The notes under the pieces are model-generated. The model made no database searches. It had not been told where the DNA came from and was given only the letters and a program-made list of their open reading frames with translations. The position numbers and the translations under genes are program-made. This document shows positions 1 through 5,626 of a DNA stretch of 12,236 nucleotides, piece by piece. The DNA is from Candidatus Bathyarchaeota archaeon (GTDB lineage Archaea > Thermoproteota > Bathyarchaeia > TCS64 > B23), in the NCBI GenBank assembly GCA_029259285.1, contig JAPDJB010000057.1:1-12236 (forward strand), in the 5' to 3' direction. The first letter of the stretch is position 1. Every line of letters starts with the position of its first letter.

Positions 1-113
1 AGTGCGTAGAATCTCTCAAGCAGCCTCGGGAGGAGTGCCTCGAATCGTAGCAACTTCACATCTATGCCGAAGAGGGGGAGGAGATAGGTTGTGTCTAGGA
101 GCAGCCTATCCAT
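1..113 (-). CDS. PIN-domain (VapC-like) toxin, N-terminal fragment
   Basis: Reading the minus strand from an ATG at 113 gives 37 codons running off the window edge. The N-terminus (M-D-R-L-L-L-D-T-T-Y-L-L-P-L-F-G) has the hydrophobic strand followed by Asp and a small/polar pair (LLLDTTYL) that opens PIN ribonuclease domains; Asp7 would be the first metal-binding acidic residue. PIN toxins of VapBC systems cleave RNA. The ATG lies 8 bp inside the 3' end of the AbrB-type antitoxin gene (stop at 106-108), the usual overlap of antitoxin and toxin genes, so the pair is probably translationally coupled. The other catalytic acids lie outside the window, so activity cannot be judged. The family call is inferred from the first residues plus context. 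Confidence 0.72.
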   Translation of the reverse strand, partial: MDRLLLDTTYLLPLFGIDVKLLRFEALLPRLLERFYA

Positions 114-348
114 ATATCCCCCTCTCCCGCTGTATCTCCTCGCTCAGCCTCTCAGCCTCCTCAGGGGTTAATTCAACGATCCTCGCCCTGATGGCATCCT
201 CTATGGAGGGTATCGCCTCTATTATGAGGCGTCTCCCCTCGATCCACGCCCTCGCCTTTCCACCCTCCCTTAGGCCGATGCGCTTCCTGACCTCCGCCGT
301 TGTATATATCTCCCCCCTCTTACCGACCCTCAACACGACCTCAGACAT
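106..348 (-). CDS. AbrB/SpoVT-type (VapB-like) antitoxin
   Basis: An 80-residue protein starting at the ATG at 348. A longer reading from 408 only adds residues encoded by the promoter and is rejected. Residues about 4-42 (VLRVGKRGEIYTTAEVRKRI, then GLREGGKARAWIEGRRLIIE) fit the swapped-hairpin AbrB fold: V-G-x-x-G-x-I, then R-K-R-I-G-L-x-x-G. The C-terminal half is charged and helical (SIEDAIRARIVELTPEEAERL), as expected of the toxin-neutralising tail. It overlaps a downstream PIN-domain gene by 8 bp, so it is read as the DNA-binding antitoxin of a VapBC-like module. A TATA box and CTCGGA inverted/direct repeats lie just upstream (356-399), consistent with autorepression. The specific target is unknown. 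Confidence 0.85.
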   Translation of the reverse strand: MSEVVLRVGKRGEIYTTAEVRKRIGLREGGKARAWIEGRRLIIEAIPSIEDAIRARIVELTPEEAERLSEEIQRERGIYG

Positions 349-355
349 ATTATGA

Positions 356-400
356 TCTCGGAGAAAGGGAGTTTCTCGGAATATAAATAAATTTCCGAGG
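356..400 (-). promoter_or_regulatory. TATA box with CTCGGA repeats, putative antitoxin operator
   Basis: On the minus strand a TATA box (TTTATTTATA, 382-391) lies about 30-40 nt upstream of the antitoxin ATG, implying a very short leader. It is bracketed by a 7-bp inverted repeat: CTCGGAA at 375-381 and TTCCGAG at 393-399, 11-nt spacer. A third copy, CTCGGAG, sits at 357-363. Successive copies begin 18 bp apart (357, 375, 393). A dimeric AbrB-type antitoxin bound here would cover both the TATA box and the start site. Seen directly; the operator role is inferred. Confidence 0.5.
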
Positions 401-404
401 AGGG

Positions 405-662
405 TCACTCCACGACTTTATAGACGATGTCCCCCTCCCTCACCCTGTCAACGACCTTAAGCCCTATGAGGTCTCCAGGCTTAGCCTCCTCCATGGCTTC
501 ATGCTCGATCTGCATCGACTCGACGGTCTGCTCAAAATTGGTTGTATGCCCCTTGATGGCGATGCGATCTCCAACCCTTATTGGAGCCGTAACCCTGACC
601 ACCGCCACCCCGATGCGCGTGTAGTAGTGGGTGACCTCCCCAACCTTCTCCAATCGAGCCAT
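405..662 (-). CDS. EF-Tu/EF-1A domain-2-like small protein (translation elongation factor-like)
   Basis: An 85-residue protein from the ATG at 662. The sequence (GEVTHYYTRIGVAVVRVTAP, then IRVGDRIAIKGHTTNFEQTV, then PGDLIGLKVVDRVREGDIVY) is a single translation-factor domain-2 beta-barrel: a G-x-V strand start, the V-G-D-x-I turn, and the P-G-D-x-x-G-L-K segment that in EF-Tu/IF2 precedes the final strands. No GTPase domain is present. Stand-alone proteins of this kind are known in archaea as 'translation elongation factor-like'; a related barrel is found in U32 peptidases. Biochemical role unknown. It has its own TATA box about 26 nt upstream of the ATG, inside a perfect inverted repeat, and appears leaderless. 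The downstream antitoxin gene has a separate promoter, so they are probably not one operon. Confidence 0.8.
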   Translation of the reverse strand: MARLEKVGEVTHYYTRIGVAVVRVTAPIRVGDRIAIKGHTTNFEQTVESMQIEHEAMEEAKPGDLIGLKVVDRVREGDIVYKVVE

Positions 663-683
663 AGTTAAGGAGTGGTGGATGAA

Positions 684-700
684 TGTAAAAAGGTTTTACA
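684..700 (-). promoter_or_regulatory. TATA box inside a 7-bp inverted repeat upstream of the EF-like gene
   Basis: TGTAAAA-AGG-TTTTACA is a perfect 7-bp inverted repeat with a 3-nt spacer. On the minus strand its proximal half reads CTTTTTACA and serves as a TATA box centred about 26 nt before the ATG at 662, so the mRNA is probably leaderless. A repressor on the palindrome would occlude TBP. Regulation is inferred. Confidence 0.5.
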
Positions 701-732
701 CCTACGATCCTGAATTCCACCGTCTCTGATTC

Positions 733-744
733 AAAAATTTAAAG
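733..744 (+). promoter_or_regulatory. Strong plus-strand TATA box
   Basis: AAAAATTTAAAG is an AT-rich island in GC-rich sequence and a good match to an archaeal BRE/TATA element. The predicted start, about 22-26 nt downstream, falls at 762-766, exactly at the 5' edge of the first long hairpin of the candidate RNA. It lies only a few bases upstream of the GTG at 746, too close to drive a protein starting there. Confidence 0.45.
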
Positions 745-745
745 G

Positions 746-1138
746 GTGTCGACGGGATGGATCGACGGCTTATGTCGAGGGTTCTCGGGGAGAGCCGTGG
801 AGCAGCCGTCGAAGTTGATGGCTAAACTTGAGTCTTCCCCTGCCCTGAGGGGCTGTAACCCTCGCCTGTTTGAGCCATCTCATCGAGGAGGGTGGATAGA
901 CCCAGATGAGTATAGTCCCCTCAACGCTGGGACAGGGTTGAAGTATACCCACCTGTTAGAGGGGATTTGTGAGGGTTTCAAGGGTTTAAGCCTGGCGGCT
1001 AAGGTTGGGATCGCCTTCTCCGGCTCCTCCCTTCATCATATATCTAGGAGTCTTCCAGGTGGATTTACTTCAGCCGCCGCCTCAACCCTAACAATCATGC
1101 TGCTGGCCTGGATCATCACACGCCTCAGGGGAGGCTGA
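746..1138 (+). CDS. Doubtful ORF, hypothetical 130-aa protein
   Basis: An open frame from a GTG at 746 (internal ATG at 818) to a TGA at 1136. I recognise no family. The first ~70 residues are low in structure-like pattern, rich in Pro/Gly/Ser, and use codons that are scarce in neighbouring genes (CGA, TCG, TGT, TTA). The last ~25 residues contain a hydrophobic stretch (AAASTLTIMLLAWIITRL) that could be a membrane segment. The TATA box at 733-744 would place transcription initiation inside the frame, and the first 200 bases have strong RNA-hairpin potential. I think a non-coding RNA explains the 5' half better; a small membrane protein starting further in remains possible. Confidence 0.2.
   Translation: MSTGWIDGLCRGFSGRAVEQPSKLMAKLESSPALRGCNPRLFEPSHRGGWIDPDEYSPLNAGTGLKYTHLLEGICEGFKGLSLAAKVGIAFSGSSLHHISRSLPGGFTSAAASTLTIMLLAWIITRLRGG
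762..965 (+). ncRNA. Candidate structured non-coding RNA, class unknown
   Basis: A succession of perfect stems starts about 22 nt after a strong TATA box. A 9-bp stem (762-770 with 804-812) encloses the hairpin CGAG-GGTT-CTCG (776-787). Then follow AAGTT/AACTT (812-816/825-829), CCCCT/AGGGG (837-841/848-852), a two-part hairpin CTCATC/GATGAG (879-884/905-910) enclosing GGGT/ACCC (890-893/900-903), and CCCCTC/GAGGGG (917-922/959-964) enclosing ACAGG/CCTGT (932-936/952-956). GTCCC/GGGAC (915-919/929-933) is a competing pairing. I looked for RNase P RNA (GAGGAAAGTCC), the SRP RNA S-domain (GGAAGG) and tRNA or 5S signatures and found none. The 3' end is undefined. Hairpins are seen directly; the RNA gene is inferred. 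Confidence 0.35.
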
Positions 1139-1185
1139 CCTCTCCCAACTTTTACATCCCACCGGATAATCCTGGTTTAGACATT

Positions 1186-1194
1186 GTTTTATAG
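1186..1194 (+). promoter_or_regulatory. TATA box of the PLP enzyme gene
   Basis: GTTTTATAG is centred about 28 nt upstream of the ATG at 1219, predicting a start site within a few bases of the ATG and therefore a leaderless mRNA. No Shine-Dalgarno-like sequence precedes the ATG. Confidence 0.5.
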
Positions 1195-1218
1195 CTCTAA
1201 GGCCCACCATTAGGCGTC

Positions 1219-2406
1219 ATGGCTGAGGGGAGTCAGCCTAAAGCCTCTGTCATAGATGCCCTAATGAACTTCGCCACAGTTGAGGAGATGTCCTCAAAGC
1301 CGAGGGTGAAGTGGAAGAGAGACCCTAAAGGCGTGATCCCCCTTTGGATCGCCGACCCCGACTTCCATGTGGCTCCTGAGATCAAGGAGGCTCTCATCAA
1401 GGCTGTGGAGGAGGAGAGGCTCTTCTATGATGATGACGTCGAGGCGAGGGAGGCAATGGCTGAGAAGATCAGGCGTAGAAACGGCGTCGAAGCCACGGCT
1501 GATGACATACTCATAACGCAGGGGGTTCTCCCCACCTTCTGGCTCGCCGTCCAATACGCCTGTAAGCCAGGCGATGAGGTGGTCGTCACCGATCCGATGT
1601 ACTACCCCTTCTACAGAGCCGTGGAGATGACGGGAACCAAACCCCTCTACTGGCCCCTGGAGATGGAGGAGGGATACCGCTTCGACATCGAACGCCTCAA
1701 GGAGTTGATAACGCCTCGGACGAAGCTCATCTTCGTCTGCAACCCCCACAACCCCTGTGGAAGAGTGATGACGGAGGAGGAGCTTAGGAGCATAGGGGAG
1801 GTGGCCGTTGATAACGACATGACGATACTCGTCGACGAATTGTGGGAGGATATCATCTTCGATGATAGACGGCATATAACCCTCGCCTCGCTCAGTCCCG
1901 AGTTCGAGGAGAGAACCATGACGGTCTGGGGCTTCTCAAAGACCTACGGCGTCGCAGGCCTCCAGATGGGATACCTCTGCGCCACAAATAAGGAGATGAT
2001 GGAGGAGCTTCGAAGCATCGCCAGGGGCCTACTCAGGGGAACCTCAACTCTGTCGAGGGCCGCCGCCAAGGTGATGCTGGACGACACCCTGAAGTGGTGG
2101 CGTGAGGCGGTGATGGAGCATCTACACCGCATCAGAGCCATCTGTGAGAAGCGCTTCGCCGAGATTCCAGGCGTCGAGGTTCCCAAGCTGGAGGGAACCT
2201 ATCTGATGTTCCCAAGATTCGATTATGGAATGAGCAGTGAGGAGCTGGAGGAGTATCTGTTGAGGGAGGCGAGGCTGAGATTCACGGCTGGAACCCACTT
2301 CGGCTCGAGGGGTGAGGGCCATCTAAGGATGTGCATCGCCACCAGTGAGGCCATAATAAATGAGGTCTTCGACAGATTGGAGAGGGCCTTGGAGAAGTTA
2401 AGGTAG
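1219..2406 (+). CDS. MalY/PatB-type PLP-dependent aminotransferase or C-S lyase
   Basis: A 395-residue fold-type I PLP enzyme of full length. N-terminal part: IPLWIADPDFHVAPEIKEAL (about 40-59), corresponding to the MalY/PatB 'W-V-A-D-M-D-F' segment. NPHNPCGRV (175-183) is the MalY-type form of the aminotransferase NPHNP-G motif. VDELWEDIIF (205-214) holds the Asp206 expected to bind the pyridine nitrogen. GFSKTYGVAGLQMGY (238-252) holds Lys241, the Schiff-base lysine. HLRMCIA (368-374) holds Arg370 for the substrate carboxylate. Family members act as cystathionine beta-lyases or as class I/II aminotransferases; sequence alone does not decide. Cytosolic. It has its own TATA box and converges on eL13, the two stops overlapping by 9 bp. 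The ATG is supported by promoter spacing. Confidence 0.88.
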   Translation: MAEGSQPKASVIDALMNFATVEEMSSKPRVKWKRDPKGVIPLWIADPDFHVAPEIKEALIKAVEEERLFYDDDVEAREAMAEKIRRRNGVEATADDILITQGVLPTFWLAVQYACKPGDEVVVTDPMYYPFYRAVEMTGTKPLYWPLEMEEGYRFDIERLKELITPRTKLIFVCNPHNPCGRVMTEEELRSIGEVAVDNDMTILVDELWEDIIFDDRRHITLASLSPEFEERTMTVWGFSKTYGVAGLQMGYLCATNKEMMEELRSIARGLLRGTSTLSRAAAKVMLDDTLKWWREAVMEHLHRIRAICEKRFAEIPGVEVPKLEGTYLMFPRFDYGMSSEELEEYLLREARLRFTAGTHFGSRGEGHLRMCIATSEAIINEVFDRLERALEKLR

Positions 2407-2739
2407 ACCCTTAATCCCCCTACTCTTTCTAAGCCCCCTCATCTTCTTCCCTGCGCTTGTCAAACCCCTGTAGACTCTACCCCTTGGGGGTTTTGTCTCC
2501 TGCTTAGGCTTAGGAACCTTGATGCCCTCCTCCCTCGCCTTAGCGATCCACTCCCTGAGCATCTCAACATTCTCCGGATGCGTCGACCTCCTCCTCGGAT
2601 CGACGGGGACTCCAAGGCGTCGAGCCTCATCGGGTGTTATGCCAGCCTCCCTAAGCTCCCCGAGGGAGAATCCCCTCCCAGCCCTGGTCTTACGCCCCCG
2701 CTTAACTATGGGTGAGATGAGCCTCGTCAACCCAGTCAC
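2398..2739 (-). CDS. rpl13e: 50S ribosomal protein L13e (eL13)
   Basis: A 113-residue protein from a GTG at 2739. The conserved core GRGFSLGELREAGITPDEAR (about 22-41) followed by RLGVPVDPRRRSTHPENVEM (42-61) is characteristic of eL13: the R-G-F-S-x-x-E-L block, then the R-R-x-S/T-x-x-x-N-V block. The C-terminus is strongly basic. The start overlaps the uS9 stop by 4 bp (GTGA), so it is the last gene of a uL13-uS9-eL13 transcript. eL13 is present in Crenarchaeota, Korarchaeota and relatives but absent from most Euryarchaeota, which informs the lineage call. Its 3' end overlaps the convergent PLP-enzyme gene by 9 bp. Confidence 0.88.
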   Translation of the reverse strand: MTGLTRLISPIVKRGRKTRAGRGFSLGELREAGITPDEARRLGVPVDPRRRSTHPENVEMLREWIAKAREEGIKVPKPKQETKPPRGRVYRGLTSAGKKMRGLRKSRGIKGLP

Positions 2740-3140
2740 CTATAGGACTTCTGCTTTCTCCTCCTAGCCCCTGGCCCTCCAAACTTCTTAGGCTCCTTCC
2801 TCCTCCCATCGCCGACCAGCATTGATCGGTCGTATTCCCTGAAGATGTCGAGGAGCTTCTTGCTCTTAAACCACCTCACCAGGCCCCTGGCGATGCCCAT
2901 CCTCGCCGCCTCAGCCTGGCTTAGGAGGCCTCCTCCCTCCACCTTCACCCTTATGTCAACCCGTTTAACGAAGTCGTCTCCGGCGAGGAGGAGAGGCTCC
3001 ATGATCTTGTCCCTCGCCATCTGAGGCTGGTAGAGATGGATGGGGATGTTGTTGATGCGCACACGGCCCTTACCCTCCGTGATCAGCACCCTCGCAACAG
3101 CCGTCTTTCGTTTACCCGTCACCAATATCTGCTTCGGCAC
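2736..3140 (-). CDS. rps9: 30S ribosomal protein S9 (uS9)
   Basis: A 134-residue protein, usual archaeal length, from a GTG at 3140. It starts with the TGKRKTAVARV block and ends in the invariant tail GGPGARRRKQKSYR; the C-terminal Lys/Tyr-Arg of S9 reaches the P-site tRNA. The AARMGIARGLVRW helix (about 99-111) is also typical. It begins 3 bases after the uL13 stop and its own stop overlaps the eL13 start by 4 bp, so the three are co-transcribed. A purine-rich GGAGG about 11 nt before the GTG, inside the end of uL13, may act as the ribosome-binding site. Confidence 0.95.
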   Translation of the reverse strand: MPKQILVTGKRKTAVARVLITEGKGRVRINNIPIHLYQPQMARDKIMEPLLLAGDDFVKRVDIRVKVEGGGLLSQAEAARMGIARGLVRWFKSKKLLDIFREYDRSMLVGDGRRKEPKKFGGPGARRRKQKSYR

Positions 3141-3143
3141 CCT

Positions 3144-3566
3144 TTATCGCCTCCACCCCATGCTCTCAGCGATCTCACCCACGGTGACGTAGGGCCCCCT
3201 GAGGCAGCTGACATGGGCTTCGGGGATGGTCTCCTTCTCCACATCTCGGAGCTCCTCTGGGACGCCTATGTGAACCCTCAGTCTCCTCAGGGCCTTCTTA
3301 CCCCTCCACTGCCTGTAGGGGAGCATCCCCCTAATGGTCTTGCGCACAAGTCTGTCAGGCCTCCTCCAGTGTATAGGCCCCCTCCCCTGTCCACCCACCT
3401 CCAGAAACTCCTTGTACCTCTTGATGACGCTCATCCTCTTACCTGAGACCACCGCCTTCTCGGCGTTCACGATCTCGATCTGCTCCCCCTCTAAAAGCCT
3501 CTTGGCTACTATGCTCGCCATCCGACCAAGGATCAGCCCCGAGGCGTCGATGACGCTTCTCTCCAT
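3144..3566 (-). CDS. rpl13: 50S ribosomal protein L13 (uL13)
   Basis: A 140-residue protein. The ATG at 3566 is chosen because the family starts right before VIDASGLILGRMASIVAKRL; an upstream TTG at 3596 would add 10 non-conserved residues and lies before the predicted start site. Family landmarks: VNAEKAVVSGKR (about 38-49), then RGPIHWRRPDRLVRKTIRGM with LPYRQWRGKKALRRLRVHIG. First gene of the cluster. In many archaea the order is eL18-uL13-uS9-RpoN-RpoK-uS2; here eL18 is not upstream and eL13 replaces the RNA polymerase genes downstream. A TATA box (CTTTATTA on the minus strand, 3608-3615) gives a leader of about 20 nt. Confidence 0.95.
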   Translation of the reverse strand: MERSVIDASGLILGRMASIVAKRLLEGEQIEIVNAEKAVVSGKRMSVIKRYKEFLEVGGQGRGPIHWRRPDRLVRKTIRGMLPYRQWRGKKALRRLRVHIGVPEELRDVEKETIPEAHVSCLRGPYVTVGEIAESMGWRR

Positions 3567-3607
3567 CCCAGACACCGTGGGCGCACATCGAGTCAAAGGC
3601 CGAAACC

Positions 3608-3615
3608 TAATAAAG
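3608..3615 (-). promoter_or_regulatory. TATA box of the ribosomal protein operon
   Basis: CTTTATTA on the minus strand, in the divergent region between uL13 and the nicotinamidase gene. Expected start near 3585, about 20 nt upstream of the uL13 ATG at 3566. Confidence 0.45.
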
Positions 3616-3636
3616 ATTTTCTTACGGACACCGAGC

Positions 3637-3686
3637 CTAATTAAAGAGTTATATCAGAGACGCCCCTATTCAACCAATAAAGGAGG
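3637..3686 (+). promoter_or_regulatory. Promoter and Shine-Dalgarno of the NAD salvage operon
   Basis: Candidate TATA elements are CTAATTAAAG (about 3637-3646) and TTATAT (about 3649-3654). A clear GGAGG (3682-3686) lies 8 nt upstream of the TTG start codon at 3695. Unlike several neighbours this mRNA would therefore have a leader with a Shine-Dalgarno site, and the SD is what identifies the TTG as the start. Confidence 0.45.
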
Positions 3687-3694
3687 CTTCTAAA

Positions 3695-4240
3695 TTGAGG
3701 CCAGCCATCATCGTCATAGACATCATAAAGGACTTCACAACGGGCGTCCTCGGAAGCGAGAGGGCGAGAAGTATCATACCAAGGGTTAAGAGACTCCTCG
3801 ACGAGGCTCGGAGGAGGGGCGTCCCCATCATTCACGTCACCGACGCCCACATCGAAGACGATAGGGAGTTCCAGCTCTGGCCGAGGCATGCCGTCGACGG
3901 AACAGAGGGCGCCGAGATCGTCGAGGAATTAAAGCAGCCAGGGGACTATCATCTGAAGAAGCGTCGATACAGCGCCTTCTACGCCACAGGCCTCGACGCC
4001 CTACTAAGAGAGCTGGGCGTCGACACGGTCATCCTAACAGGCCTGGTGACCAACATCTGCGTCCAGCATACGGCTGCCGATGCCTTCTTCAGAGGCTATA
4101 GGGTTGTCGTGGTTGAGGACTGCGTTGAAGCCCTCAGCGATGAGGCTCATAGGGAGGCGTTGAGGTATATGCGTGAAATCTACGGAGCCGAGGTTGTCAG
4201 CTCCCAGAAGCTCCTAAATCGCCTGGGTGGGGAGCCATGA
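3695..4240 (+). CDS. pncA: Nicotinamidase (isochorismatase-family amidohydrolase)
   Basis: A 181-residue cysteine hydrolase predicted to convert nicotinamide to nicotinate and ammonia. All active-site elements are visible: Asp9 (IVIDIIKDF), Lys89 (KKRRYSAF) and Cys122 (GLVTNICVQHTA) form the catalytic triad; D50-x-H52 and H65 (VTDAH...WPRHAVDGTEG) match the metal-binding triad that separates true nicotinamidases from other isochorismatase-like hydrolases. The VT just before NIC is the usual cis-peptide site. It starts at TTG with GGAGG 8 nt upstream. The last 4 bp overlap the next gene (ATGA), a nicotinate phosphoribosyltransferase, which uses its product; this context strongly supports the substrate. 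Cytosolic. Confidence 0.9.
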   Translation: MRPAIIVIDIIKDFTTGVLGSERARSIIPRVKRLLDEARRRGVPIIHVTDAHIEDDREFQLWPRHAVDGTEGAEIVEELKQPGDYHLKKRRYSAFYATGLDALLRELGVDTVILTGLVTNICVQHTAADAFFRGYRVVVVEDCVEALSDEAHREALRYMREIYGAEVVSSQKLLNRLGGEP

Positions 4241-5424
4241 CCCGATTCTTCATCGCCTCATCGGAGGAGATCAAGGAGGGGAAGACCACCGACATATACT
4301 TCGTCAGAACAAGGCAGGTTCTCAAGGCTAAGGGCCTTGACAAGGTGTGGGTCGTAGCCGAGGTGACGGTGAGCAAACTCCCCGACGGCTCGCCCTGGGC
4401 GGTGCTCTGCGGCGTCGAGGAGGTCGCCCACCTCTTCGAGGATGTCCCCGTCGATGTCTACTCTATGCCTGAGGGAACAATCTTCACCCCAGAGGATGAG
4501 AGGGGCTTCAGGATGCCAATAATGGTCATAGAAGGCCCCTACTACGAATTCTGCCATCTGGAGACGCCGCTGCTCGGTTTTCTATGTCAGGAGTCCGGCG
4601 TCGCCACGAGGGCTGCGAGGGTGAGGAGGGCCGCCGGCGATAAGCTCGTCGTCGCCTTCGGCATACGCCGGATGCATCCAGCCCTTGCTCCAGCCCTCGA
4701 TCGAGCGGCCTACATCGGAGGACTCGACGCAGTCTCAAGCCTTAAGGGGGCTGAGGTCATCGGTCAAAAGCCCGTTGGGACGATGCCCCACGCCCTCATC
4801 ATCCTCTTCGGAGATCAGGTCAAAGCCTGGAAGGCCTTCGACGAGGTTATGCCCCCAGAGGTTCCAAGGGTCGCCTTGGTTGACACATACTTCGACGAGA
4901 AGATAGAGGCCGTAAAGGCTGCTGAGGCCCTTAAGGGGCGTCTATACGGCGTGAGGCTTGACACCCCAGGCTCCAGGCGGGGAGACTTCGCCGAGATCAT
5001 CCGCGAAGTCCGATGGGAGCTTGACATCAGGGGCTTCAGAGATGTGAAGATATTCATCTCGGGAGGCCTCACGGAGGAGTCGGTTCGCCGCCTCGGAGAG
5101 GCTGGCGCCGACGCCTTCGGGGTGGGAACCTACATCAGCGGCGCCCCGACGATAGACTATGCCATGGACATCGTGGAGGTTGAGGGCCGCCCAGCGGCGA
5201 AGAGGGGGAAGCTCGGAGGCAGGAAGCAGGTTTGGAGATGCCCAGAATGCCTAACATATAGGGTGGAGCCATGGGGCGCTCCTAGGCCGAGATGCCGCCG
5301 CTGCGATGTGGAGATGGAGGAGATGCTTAAGCCCCTGGTGAAGAATGGCAGGATCGTGGCTAGGCTGCCGGAGCCTGGGGAGATCAGGGACTACGTCCTG
5401 AAGCAGCTTGGGAGGCTGCCTTAA
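4237..5424 (+). CDS. pncB: Nicotinate phosphoribosyltransferase, archaeal type with zinc knuckle
   Basis: A 395-residue enzyme that makes nicotinate mononucleotide from nicotinate and PRPP. Landmarks: FGIRRMHPALAPALDRAAYI (141-160), GTMPHAL (181-187), VDTYFDEKIEA (215-225), LDTPGSRRGDF (241-251), the phosphate-binding ISGGLTEESV (274-283) and GVGTYISGAP (295-304). The C-terminal part has four cysteines in the arrangement C335-x2-C338...C353-x2-C356, the zinc-knuckle-like domain known from the archaeal (Thermoplasma-type) enzyme. It is translationally coupled to the nicotinamidase by a 4-bp overlap, so the two form a nicotinamide-to-NaMN salvage operon. Length and motifs are complete; no oddities. 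Confidence 0.92.
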   Translation: MTRFFIASSEEIKEGKTTDIYFVRTRQVLKAKGLDKVWVVAEVTVSKLPDGSPWAVLCGVEEVAHLFEDVPVDVYSMPEGTIFTPEDERGFRMPIMVIEGPYYEFCHLETPLLGFLCQESGVATRAARVRRAAGDKLVVAFGIRRMHPALAPALDRAAYIGGLDAVSSLKGAEVIGQKPVGTMPHALIILFGDQVKAWKAFDEVMPPEVPRVALVDTYFDEKIEAVKAAEALKGRLYGVRLDTPGSRRGDFAEIIREVRWELDIRGFRDVKIFISGGLTEESVRRLGEAGADAFGVGTYISGAPTIDYAMDIVEVEGRPAAKRGKLGGRKQVWRCPECLTYRVEPWGAPRPRCRRCDVEMEEMLKPLVKNGRIVARLPEPGEIRDYVLKQLGRLP

Positions 5425-5426
5425 AC

Positions 5427-5462
5427 CTTATTTAACTAAATTTAGGTTTTTCTAATTAGAAA
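5427..5462 (+). promoter_or_regulatory. Promoter with two palindromes before the small RHH gene
   Basis: A TATA-like CTTATTTAA (about 5427-5435) is followed by the perfect 10-bp palindrome CTAAATTTAG (5436-5445) and the perfect 14-bp palindrome TTTCTAATTAGAAA (5449-5462), which ends on the A of the ATG. Both share CTAA...TTAG and their centres are 15 bp apart. RHH proteins bind such short palindromes as tandem dimers, so autoregulation by the first gene product is likely. The T-rich stretch 5447-5450 may also end the upstream transcript. Confidence 0.5.
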
Positions 5463-5626
5463 TGTCTAAGAAGCGGTATAGGTATCACACCGTGAACCTC
5501 CCTGAGCCTCTGGCAGAGAAGATCAGGGAGGTCATCCGAAGCGGAAAGCATGGATATACGAGCATACCCGAATTCGTGAGGAGCGCCGTGAGAAAGTATC
5601 TAAGGGAGCTGGGATACCTGGAATGA
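5462..5626 (+). CDS. Small ribbon-helix-helix (CopG-like) DNA-binding protein
   Basis: A 54-residue protein from the ATG at 5462: MSKKRYRYHTVNLPEPLAEK, then IREVIRSGKHGYTSIPEFVR, then SAVRKYLRELGYLE. The pattern is a short beta-strand (YHTVNLP), helix 1 (EPLAEKIREVIRSG), a turn, then helix 2 (SIPEFVRSAVRKYLREL), a complete RHH fold of the CopG/ParD type. Its stop overlaps the start of the RadB-like gene by 4 bp (ATGA), so it leads a three-gene operon with radB-like and carS. Two palindromes at its promoter suggest autoregulation. It could alternatively be an antitoxin-like protein, but no toxin follows. Confidence 0.85.
   Translation: MSKKRYRYHTVNLPEPLAEKIREVIRSGKHGYTSIPEFVRSAVRKYLRELGYLE

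Noticed and set aside
746..965. Possible RNase P RNA or SRP RNA
   Set aside because: The region is hairpin-rich and of plausible size, but the conserved GAGGAAAGTCC and ACAGAA...GGCTTA elements of RNase P and the GGAAGG S-domain of SRP RNA are absent. A CTGTAACC string recalls the archaeal SRP 5' domain but is not enough.
3567..3596. Upstream TTG start for uL13
   Set aside because: Adds ten non-conserved residues and lies before the start site predicted from the TATA box.
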